Of a DNA stretch of 8,379 bases, positions 1 through 5,384 are shown in pieces. Position numbers and translations under genes: made by a program. The stretch comes from Clostridia bacterium (GTDB taxonomy: Bacteria > Bacillota > Clostridia > Oscillospirales > Acutalibacteraceae), in NCBI GenBank assembly GCA_900766895.1, contig CAAFXF010000127.1:1-8379 (forward strand). The letters run 5' to 3'. Within the stretch, counting starts at the first letter, position 1. Every line of letters starts with the position of its first letter. The notes below the pieces were generated by a model. The model did not search any database. It saw nothing but the letters and a program-made list of their open reading frames with translations, and had not been told where the DNA came from.

Positions 1-93
1 GACGACATCGGCGACGGCGTAAATGACATTGCCGACGGAATAGGCAACGGCATTGACAAAGCAGGAGATGCAGTTTCCGACGTTATGGATTAA
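1..93 (+). CDS. C-terminal end of a Gly/Asp-rich protein (5' truncated by window edge)
   Basis: Frame 1 is open from the first base to a TAA at 91-93 and gives 30 residues, with G and D at regular intervals and I/V/A between them (repeated D-I-x-D-G and G-N-G-I-D patterns, ending D-V-M-D). The composition is strongly biased and amphipathic, as in low-complexity tails of small secreted or surface proteins, but no family can be named from so short a piece. A hairpin terminator starts four bases after the stop, which supports a real gene end. The rest of the gene lies upstream of the window. Function unknown. Confidence 0.6.
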   Translation, partial: DDIGDGVNDIADGIGNGIDKAGDAVSDVMD

Positions 94-96
94 AGA

Positions 97-131
97 AAAA
101 GCAGATTGAACTCGAGTTTCAATCTGCTTTT
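97..131. terminator. Bidirectional intrinsic terminator
   Basis: A perfect 14-bp inverted repeat (AAAAGCAGATTGAA at 97-110, TTCAATCTGCTTTT at 118-131) surrounds a 7-nt loop. On the plus strand the hairpin ends in a short T run and closes the gene ending at 93. On the minus strand it ends in TTTTTCTTT and can terminate transcripts leaving pheT. It therefore serves two converging units. Confidence 0.85.
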
Positions 132-135
132 ATAA

Positions 136-183
136 TCCCCTCAGTCACCTACGGTGCCAGCTCCCCTTACATCAAGGGGAGCC
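136..183. repeat. Intergenic double-hairpin repeat element
   Basis: The segment begins CCCCTCAGTC and contains two hairpins. The first is a small CACC-TAC-GGTG stem (146-156), flanked by an imperfect extension (GTCACC/GGTGCC). The second is a 9-bp GCTCCCCTT-ACATC-AAGGGGAGC stem (160-182). From general familiarity, the 'CCCTCAGTC, short stem, AGCTCCC, stem, GGGAGCC' architecture recurs between genes in Clostridia of the Ruminococcus/Faecalibacterium type, consistent with a non-coding miniature repeat. It lies just past the pheT stop but lacks a T run of its own, so it is not an ordinary terminator. Copy number cannot be seen from one window. Confidence 0.65.
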
Positions 184-194
184 TATTATAAGTA

Positions 195-2561
195 TTAGCC
201 CTTAAGTGATATGCCTGTATTTTTAAGTGTTGCGATGATGCCGTCGGTTACCTCCTGCACCTCTTCTCTTGTAAGAGTTTTTTCAGGATGAGAGAAGGTT
301 ATACGCGTTGTGATTGACTTTGTTCCGTCGTTTTCATCCTCATAAACATCAGTTACCTCAACATTTTTAACAAGAGGACTTTTTGCATCTGCAATAGCCT
401 TTGCGATAGGGGCAAAGCGAGCAGATACAAACGAAAGGTCAATTTCCATTTCAGGAAACCTTGACGGTTCAACATACTCGATAGAAGCATTTTCAATTTT
501 TGCAAACGCCTCAACATCAATCTCGGCAAATACAATAGATGCCTTTTTGTCAATTTTCTTTTGTACTGTCGGATGAACAATACCGATTTGACCTATTTCT
601 ACACCGTCGCAAATAATTCTGTTAAGATTTCTCGGGTGCTGATAGCTTGATGTTGCTTCAATAGGTTCAAATGACAACGGCTTGTGCTTAAGCTCATCTG
701 ACATAACCTCGAGAATATCACGAAGCTTATAGAACACTACCGACAGCGGAGAAACCTTGTTGAACAGTGTAATGGCAAGCTTTTTCTTCTCAATACAAAG
801 ATTGTTTTCATCAATGCCCTCAACCACTCTGCCAATCTCAAAAATGCCAAAGAGAGGAGCAAAGCCTGTATTTGACTTCACCTGACAAAGCTGGGTTGGT
901 ATAATTGATTTACGGATTGTTTCAATATTAGGATTTGTTGCGCCTTCAAGCTTAATTTCACCCTCAACATCAATGCCGAGAGCCTTAAGCTCATCATAAT
1001 ATGCCCAAACATACGAATGAAGCTCGTGCAAAGAAAATCTTTTAACAAGCAAATCCTTAATTTTGTCCTCAACAGTTTTTTCAACATCGGGACGAACAGG
1101 ATAAAGAGGAGCAAGGCAGGTGTGAACATCAAAGTTATCATATCCGTAAATACGTGTGATTTCCTCGATGATGTCAGCCTTCATTGTAACATCCTTTGTC
1201 GCTCTCCACGAAGGTACGCCGACAGTAAACTCGTCGTTACTCTCCTCGGCCGTAAAGCCAAGAGATTTAAGAGTTGAAATAATTGTATCGTTTGAAATCT
1301 CGATACCTGTATACTTATCAACAAAAGCCTTTGTAAAGTTAAGTTCAACCTTATCATAATGATATGCATAATCATCGGTAAGAGCAGATACAACAGTTGA
1401 GCCGTTGTCATACTTTTGAAGGAGATTTACAAATCTTGCAATGGCAGTTGTTGTCATCTCGGGGTCGAGGCACTTTTCGTATCTCATAGAAGCGTCTGTT
1501 CTGTGAGAAAGGCGAACTGTTGATTTACGAATTGAAGCCGCATCAAAGGTAGCAGACTCAAGAGTAAGTGTAGTTGTATCTTCAACAATTTCGCTGTCAA
1601 GGCCACCCATAATACCTGCAATGGCAACAGGGGTGTTGTCGTTGCAAATCATAAGAGTATTTTCGTCAATATTTCTTTCAACACCGTCAAGGGTTTGGAA
1701 GGTGAACGGCTCGCTGAATCTCTTAATTCTGATTTTTTCTACCTTACGGCTGTCAAAGGCATGCATAGGCTGTCCCATTTCAAGCATAAGATAGTTTGTA
1801 AGGTCTGCAAGAAAATTGATTGCTCTCATTCCGCAGTAGTAAAGGCGAATACGCATATCAACAGGTGATACCGTACGCTTGATATTTTCAACCTGCAGGC
1901 AGGAATATCTTTGACAAAGCGGATCCTCAATCTTCATATCAACCTTTGGAAGATTATCGTACTGTGCAAGGTTTACGGTTTCAAGAGGTTTAAGCTCTCT
2001 GCCTGAAAGCGCCGCAAACTCGCGGGCAATACCGTAATGTCCCCAAAGGTCAGGACGGTTAGTGAGCGACTTATTATCAACCTCAAAGATAATATCATCA
2101 ATAGCATAAACATCCTTTAAGTCAGTGCCGTTTGGAATATCATCGGTGATTTCCATAATACCGCTGTTATCATCACTGATACCGATTTCCTTTTCACTGC
2201 AGCACATTCCGTTTGACGTAAAGCCTGCAAGCGCACGTGGTGCAATTTCAATCTCACCGATTTTTGCACCAACCTTTGCAAACGCGGTTTTCATACCGAC
2301 TCTGACATTAGGTGCACCGCAAACAACATCTGTAAGCTCACTGTCACCTGCATCAACCTTAAGAAGATGAAGCTTTTTTGACTCGGGATGATTTTCTACC
2401 GATTTAATTTCGGCAACAACCACGCCCGACAAATCGGAGCCCTTGAAAAAGATTTCATTTTCAACCTCTGCGGTAGAGAGTGAAAACTGATTAATTAGCT
2501 TAATTTTGTCAAGTCCGGACAAATCAACAAAGTCCGAAATCCAATTCATTGATAAAAACAT
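195..2561 (-). CDS. pheT: Phenylalanine--tRNA ligase beta subunit
   Basis: PheT is the large subunit of the cytosolic alpha2-beta2 enzyme that charges tRNA-Phe with phenylalanine; it binds tRNA and hydrolyses mischarged Tyr-tRNA-Phe. At 788 aa it has the usual bacterial length. In order: an N-terminal MFLSMNWISDFVDL typical of PheT; an EMAP/OB-fold tRNA-binding domain (about 45-150, with VVCGAPNVRVGMKTAFAKVG); the B3/B4 editing region (about 220-390, with LADLTNYLMLEMGQPMHAFD and GIMGGLDSEI); a B5 domain (about 403-475, ending EEITRIYGYDNF); a catalytic-like core (about 485-690, with FEIGRV); and a C-terminal ferredoxin-fold anticodon-binding domain (about 697-787, PSRFPEMEIDLSF onward). The ATG at 2561 fits the family N-terminus better than Met5 and is preceded by AAAGGGGAG seven bases upstream. 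pheS ends 17 bases upstream, so the two are co-transcribed and probably translationally coupled. Confidence 0.97.
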   Translation of the reverse strand: MFLSMNWISDFVDLSGLDKIKLINQFSLSTAEVENEIFFKGSDLSGVVVAEIKSVENHPESKKLHLLKVDAGDSELTDVVCGAPNVRVGMKTAFAKVGAKIGEIEIAPRALAGFTSNGMCCSEKEIGISDDNSGIMEITDDIPNGTDLKDVYAIDDIIFEVDNKSLTNRPDLWGHYGIAREFAALSGRELKPLETVNLAQYDNLPKVDMKIEDPLCQRYSCLQVENIKRTVSPVDMRIRLYYCGMRAINFLADLTNYLMLEMGQPMHAFDSRKVEKIRIKRFSEPFTFQTLDGVERNIDENTLMICNDNTPVAIAGIMGGLDSEIVEDTTTLTLESATFDAASIRKSTVRLSHRTDASMRYEKCLDPEMTTTAIARFVNLLQKYDNGSTVVSALTDDYAYHYDKVELNFTKAFVDKYTGIEISNDTIISTLKSLGFTAEESNDEFTVGVPSWRATKDVTMKADIIEEITRIYGYDNFDVHTCLAPLYPVRPDVEKTVEDKIKDLLVKRFSLHELHSYVWAYYDELKALGIDVEGEIKLEGATNPNIETIRKSIIPTQLCQVKSNTGFAPLFGIFEIGRVVEGIDENNLCIEKKKLAITLFNKVSPLSVVFYKLRDILEVMSDELKHKPLSFEPIEATSSYQHPRNLNRIICDGVEIGQIGIVHPTVQKKIDKKASIVFAEIDVEAFAKIENASIEYVEPSRFPEMEIDLSFVSARFAPIAKAIADAKSPLVKNVEVTDVYEDENDGTKSITTRITFSHPEKTLTREEVQEVTDGIIATLKNTGISLKG

Positions 2562-2578
2562 ACTGTCACTCCCCTTTC

Positions 2579-3631
2579 TTACTCATCATCCGTGAATTGA
2601 CTCATAGCCTTAAGGCTGCCGCCGTTCAAATCACGAATATCCTTGATGCCGTATTTCATCATAACAAGTCTTGTAAGACCAAGACCAAATGCAAAGCCTG
2701 TGTATTCCTCAGGATCAATGCCACCCATACGCATAACCTCGGGGTGAATCATACCGCACGGGCAAAGCTCAAGCCATCCGCTGTGCTTACAGCTTGGACA
2801 ACCCTCACCGCCGCAGATAAGGCAGCTTATATCAAGCTCAAAGCCCGGCTCAACGAATGGGAAGAAGCCCGGACGAAGCCTTACCTTAATATCCTTTTGG
2901 AAGACCTCGGAAAGCATTGTTTTCATAAAATAGATGAGGTTGGAAATAGAAATATCCTTGCCAACCATCATACCTTCCATTTGAAAGAAGGTGTTTTCAT
3001 GGCAGGCATCGGTTGCTTCGTTACGGAAGCATCTGCCCGGGAAAATAGCCTTGATAGGAGTGCCGTCATTGATAAGGCTGTCCCTGTACTTTCTCAAAAT
3101 AGCATTTTGTGCCGCCGAGGTCTGCGACTTAAGAAGCTGACCGTTTGTTAAATAGTAGGTATCCTGCATATCGCGGGCAGGATGGTCCTTTGGCACATTT
3201 ACAGACTCAAAGCACTCATAGTCTGTTACAACCTCGGGATAATCCTCAACAGTAAAGCCCATTGATTTGAATATCTGCTCGCACTGACGCTGAACGATAG
3301 TAACAGGATGATATGAGCCTCTGCCGAGTACAGCCGGCAACGAGAGGTCAAATTCAGGCATAAGCTCAATTTCCTTTTGAATTTCCGCCTTTTTCATTTC
3401 CTCTGTTTTTTCCGAAATTCTATTTGCAACAGCGCTTTTCAGCTCGTTAATCTTTTGACCGAATACTTTTTTGTCCTCGTTTGACAAATCCTTCATTGCC
3501 TTAAGCAAATCGGTCACACTGCCTTTTTTGCCCAAATAAGCAACACGAACATCCTCAAGCTCTGTTAAATCCTTAATGCCTTCAAGCTCTTTTTCAAACC
3601 CGGCCTTTAAGTCTTTAATCTTTTGTTCCAT
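2579..3631 (-). CDS. pheS: Phenylalanine--tRNA ligase alpha subunit
   Basis: PheS is the catalytic alpha subunit (class II aminoacyl-tRNA synthetase) that activates phenylalanine with ATP and partners PheT. The product is 350 aa, a usual bacterial length. Residues 1-90 form the charged N-terminal coiled-coil arm (YLGKKGSVTDLLK at 32-44). The catalytic domain shows HPARDMQDTYYL (150-161), motif 2 (GRCFRNEATDACHENTFFQMEG region, about 199-220) and motif 3 (GFAFGLGLTRLVMMKYGIKD, 312-331). A Cys-rich segment at 270-292 (Cys 270, 273, 278, 281, 290, 292) resembles a Cys-rich insertion I recall from clostridial PheS proteins and may bind metal. The start is the ATG at 3631, preceded by GGAGGGAC with a 4-base gap. 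A 61-residue in-frame upstream extension is rejected because it would run through the T-box leader and its terminator. Expression is controlled by that leader. Confidence 0.97.
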   Translation of the reverse strand: MEQKIKDLKAGFEKELEGIKDLTELEDVRVAYLGKKGSVTDLLKAMKDLSNEDKKVFGQKINELKSAVANRISEKTEEMKKAEIQKEIELMPEFDLSLPAVLGRGSYHPVTIVQRQCEQIFKSMGFTVEDYPEVVTDYECFESVNVPKDHPARDMQDTYYLTNGQLLKSQTSAAQNAILRKYRDSLINDGTPIKAIFPGRCFRNEATDACHENTFFQMEGMMVGKDISISNLIYFMKTMLSEVFQKDIKVRLRPGFFPFVEPGFELDISCLICGGEGCPSCKHSGWLELCPCGMIHPEVMRMGGIDPEEYTGFAFGLGLTRLVMMKYGIKDIRDLNGGSLKAMSQFTDDE

Positions 3632-3643
3632 AAAAGTCCCTCC

Positions 3644-3675
3644 ATAAAAAATAAAACGCCCCATAAGATGAGACG
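3644..3675 (-). terminator. Leader (attenuator) terminator of the pheST T-box
   Basis: On the minus strand CGTCTCAT-CTT-ATGGGGCG (3675 down to 3657) forms an 8-bp stem including two G-U pairs. It is followed by TTTTATTTTTT, just before the pheS ribosome binding site. This is the Rho-independent terminator that competes with the antiterminator formed around the T-box sequence. When tRNA-Phe is charged it should form and stop transcription before pheS. Confidence 0.85.
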
Positions 3676-3882
3676 AAAGTTCCGTGGTACCACTCAAATT
3701 GCACATACCGAAATATATGCCACTCTTGCCTTTATCGCAGGCATACGCCCTACTTACCTTATCGCAGGGTGCTCCCAAGCTGAAATTCAAGAGGCAGACA
3801 ATATATACTCTCACCGACCGTACACTCTCTGAAATTGAACCTGTCGCCCTACTTACACCTGTTCAACGCGTTATCAATATTT
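3657..3882 (-). promoter_or_regulatory. T-box riboswitch, tRNA-Phe responsive, UUC specifier
   Basis: This is the untranslated leader of pheST, which senses uncharged tRNA-Phe. Reading the minus strand, the base of stem I is probably GTAGGG (3852-3847) paired with CCCTGC (3769-3764). The stem contains AGAGAG (3830-3825) and a GGTG distal-loop motif (3815-3812), both usual T-box elements. The specifier loop reads GAATTTCA, with UUC (Phe) at 3784-3782. The T-box sequence GAGTGGTACCACGGAA lies at 3695-3680. Its UGGU bulge can pair with an ACCA tRNA 3' end, as expected for tRNA-Phe with discriminator A. A hairpin GCATATA/TATGTGC (3720-3701) just upstream is a candidate stem III. The leader terminator follows. 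The start is set at the expected transcription start of the promoter at 3889-3917 and is approximate. Confidence 0.93.
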
Positions 3883-3888
3883 GGATAG

Positions 3889-3917
3889 ATTATAAACCTT
3901 AAGTTAAATTAAGTCAA
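3889..3917 (-). promoter_or_regulatory. Sigma-A-type promoter of pheST
   Basis: On the minus strand TTGACT (3917-3912) is followed by a 17-bp spacer and TATAAT (3894-3889). It is an almost perfect vegetative promoter, placing the start near 3882, immediately before the T-box leader. It is divergent from the ireB promoter, with 27 bp between the two -35 boxes. Confidence 0.85.
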
Positions 3918-3944
3918 GTTTTTTATTAAAATAGGAAAAAAGTG

Positions 3945-3973
3945 TTGAAATCATTTGTGATAATGTATATAAT
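3945..3973 (+). promoter_or_regulatory. Sigma-A-type promoter of ireB
   Basis: TTGAAA (3945-3950), a 17-bp spacer and TATAAT (3968-3973) lie upstream of ireB. The expected start is near 3980, leaving a leader of about 40 nt that contains the GGAGGTGG ribosome binding site. No terminator or riboswitch is seen in this leader. Confidence 0.8.
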
Positions 3974-4019
3974 ATATGTTGAATTAACATATGCCAAAAC
4001 AAAGTGGAGGTGGATCAAA

Positions 4020-4262
4020 GTGAAAGACAAAACCATGACATTTAGGATTGCTAACGATAATGAAGACATTATGAAGGAAACCCTTACCGCTGTCTACGAC
4101 GCACTTAAGGAGAAGGGCTACAATCCTATCAATCAAATCGTTGGCTACATTTTGTCAGAGGATCCGACATACATTACCACCCACAACAATGCAAGAAGCT
4201 TAATCCGCAAAATTGACAGAGATGAGCTTTTGGCAGAAATGGTAAAGTATTACCTCAGCTAA
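4020..4262 (+). CDS. ireB: IreB family regulatory phosphoprotein (DUF965)
   Basis: IreB is a small cytosolic protein of Firmicutes. In Enterococcus faecalis it is phosphorylated by the PASTA kinase IreK and acts as a negative regulator of cephalosporin resistance. The 80-aa product carries the family signature almost throughout: TLTAVYDALKEKGYNPINQI (21-40), VGYILSEDPTYITTH (41-55) and ARSLIRKIDRDELLAEMV (58-75). The start is GTG at 4020, placed by GGAGGTGG six bases upstream; the next in-frame ATG (codon 6) would remove the N-terminus. Thr5 and Thr7 sit in the short N-terminal tail where the enterococcal protein is phosphorylated, so they are candidate phosphosites by analogy. In many Firmicutes ireB is followed by ruvX (yqgF); here an unrelated 95-aa gene follows 25 bases downstream. 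Confidence 0.95.
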   Translation: MKDKTMTFRIANDNEDIMKETLTAVYDALKEKGYNPINQIVGYILSEDPTYITTHNNARSLIRKIDRDELLAEMVKYYLS

Positions 4263-4287
4263 ATACAATAATAAAGGAGGGTTACCT

Positions 4288-4575
4288 TTGGCTGAAAAGT
4301 TTTTTGAATACAAAGGAAAGCCTTTGGTTAGATCAGGTAACACTGTATACTACGGTGATATGAATGATCCTTATGTTGTTTGCCTCACTATCAAAAGCAG
4401 CGAGGATTACAAGGATATTACTCTTGCCGGCGACATAACAATTCAGTTACTTGCAACAGACGAATCATTGCCACCAAAGGACAGAATAGTTAAAAAGAGC
4501 GAAAAGAAGGGCTTATTTACAGCTCTTGACCTCGGAGCAACATGGCTTGAGCGTCATCTCAAAAAGGAAGCATAA
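4288..4575 (+). CDS. Conserved-looking small protein of unknown function, downstream of ireB
   Basis: A 95-aa soluble protein with no signal peptide or membrane segment. The TTG start at 4288 is supported by AAAGGAGGG ending six bases upstream. The N-terminal half (FEYKGKPLVRSGNTVYYGDM, then VVCLTIKSSEDYKDI) reads as a run of beta strands. The middle has TIQLLATDESLPPKDRIVKK (51-70), and the end is a probable helix (GLFTALDLGATWLERHLKKE, 75-94). I recall similar unnamed proteins in Ruminococcus-type genomes but cannot give a family or function. The 25-base gap to ireB, with no terminator between them, indicates one transcript, and a probable terminator follows. It is a possible functional partner of IreB, which is inference from position only. 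Confidence 0.85.
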   Translation: MAEKFFEYKGKPLVRSGNTVYYGDMNDPYVVCLTIKSSEDYKDITLAGDITIQLLATDESLPPKDRIVKKSEKKGLFTALDLGATWLERHLKKEA

Positions 4576-4583
4576 TTTCAAAG

Positions 4584-4637
4584 AAGCCAAAGCCTTATCA
4601 CATTATGGGATTAGGATTATGGCTTTTTTATTTTTGT
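4584..4637 (+). terminator. Probable terminator of the ireB transcript
   Basis: AAGCC (4584-4588) can pair with GGCTT (4621-4625). Inside that, CCTTATC (4593-4599) pairs with GATTAGG (4609-4615) with one mismatch. The T-rich run TTTTTTATTTTT follows. The stem is interrupted, so it is weaker than the other terminators here. It would partly insulate the downstream alkD-like gene, for which I see no convincing separate promoter. Confidence 0.5.
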
Positions 4638-4652
4638 AATAAAGGAACAGTT

Positions 4653-5327
4653 ATGGATATAAGGCAAAGGCTGTCAGAGCTTAAGGATAACGGATACGCA
4701 GACTTTTGTGCAAAGCTAACACCGGGTGTAGAGCGTTGTGATATTTTAGGAGTCAGAATACCGTTGGCAAGAAGGCTTGCTAAGAAGATATTCAGGTCGG
4801 GTGACTATGATGATTTTTTGAACGAGCTGCCGCACAAATACTATGATGAATATATATTGCACGTTTTGCTTATCAACGAGATAAAGGATTACGGCGAATG
4901 TATCCGGCAGATTGACAGGGTTTTGCCGTACGTAAACAACTGGGCGGTGTGCGACATTTTGTCACCAAAAATTTTCAAAAAGCACAGGCAGGAGCTTATG
5001 GATGATATTTTGAGATGGTCAAAATCAAGCGAGGTTTACACCTGCCGATTTGGTATCAAAATGCTGATGAGTCACTTTTTGGACGAGGATTTTAATCCTG
5101 AATACCTTGAAATACCTACAAGCATAAAAAGTGATGAATACTACATAAATATGATGATAGCGTGGTACCTTGCAACAGCACTTGCAAAGCAATGGGACAG
5201 CACAATAGTGTACATTGAAAACGGTGTGCTTGACAAATGGGTGCACAACAAAACAATTCAAAAGGCGCGTGAAAGCTATCGCATAACTCCACAGCAAAAG
5301 GAGTACCTAAAATCACTCAAGAAATAA
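4653..5327 (+). CDS. DNA alkylation repair protein, AlkD-like HEAT-repeat glycosylase
   Basis: A 224-aa all-helical protein of the AlkC/AlkD superfamily. In Bacillus cereus AlkD removes positively charged N3- and N7-alkylpurines from DNA without base flipping, using a curved stack of HEAT-like repeats. Family landmarks are visible: GVRIPLARRLAKKI (33-46), YVNNWAVCDILSPKIF (93-108), CRFGIKMLMSHFLDEDF (131-147) and YINMMIAWYLATALAK (164-179). Trp97 and Asp101 match the spacing of AlkD Trp109/Asp113. Arg132 and Trp171 are 39 residues apart, like AlkD Arg148/Trp187, so the key pocket residues appear present. The ATG at 4653 has AAAGGAAC seven bases upstream; an in-frame ATG at 4605 is rejected because it lies inside the preceding terminator hairpin. 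Substrate range cannot be told from sequence. The length is near the family norm. Confidence 0.9.
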   Translation: MDIRQRLSELKDNGYADFCAKLTPGVERCDILGVRIPLARRLAKKIFRSGDYDDFLNELPHKYYDEYILHVLLINEIKDYGECIRQIDRVLPYVNNWAVCDILSPKIFKKHRQELMDDILRWSKSSEVYTCRFGIKMLMSHFLDEDFNPEYLEIPTSIKSDEYYINMMIAWYLATALAKQWDSTIVYIENGVLDKWVHNKTIQKARESYRITPQQKEYLKSLKK

Positions 5328-5356
5328 TTGACAAAGGCAATTCAAAAATATAGAAT
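5328..5356 (+). promoter_or_regulatory. Sigma-A-type promoter of the esterase gene
   Basis: A perfect TTGACA (5328-5333) starts at the base after the alkD-like stop codon. A 17-bp spacer and TAGAAT (5351-5356, one mismatch) follow. The expected start is near 5363, giving a leader of about 22 nt with the CGGAGG ribosome binding site at 5371-5376. A second TATAAT at 5362 lacks a properly spaced -35 box. Confidence 0.75.
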
Positions 5357-5384
5357 AATTGTATAATGATTCGGAGGATGAAAT

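Noticed and set aside
2549..3151. Plus-strand 200-codon open frame opposite pheS
   Set aside because: It is antisense to the strongly conserved catalytic domain of pheS; its composition is unlike a real protein and it has no supporting start signal.
3632..3814. In-frame 61-residue N-terminal extension of pheS
   Set aside because: It lies over the T-box, antiterminator and leader terminator, lacks family similarity, and the ATG at 3631 has a good ribosome binding site.
3623..3902. Short plus-strand open frames across the pheS leader
   Set aside because: The region is fully explained by the minus-strand T-box, terminator and promoter.
3942..4019. Upstream extension of ireB to an ATG at 3942
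   Set aside because: It would run through the promoter at 3945-3973 and adds residues foreign to the family; the GTG at 4020 has a strong ribosome binding site.
4605..4652. Upstream ATG (4605) for the alkD-like gene
   Set aside because: It sits inside the probable terminator hairpin and adds 16 unrelated residues; the ATG at 4653 has AAAGGAAC at the right distance.
5362..5367. TATAAT as -10 box of the esterase gene
   Set aside because: It is 28 bp from the TTGACA and has no good -35 at 16-18 bp; TAGAAT at 5351 has the exact 17-bp spacing.
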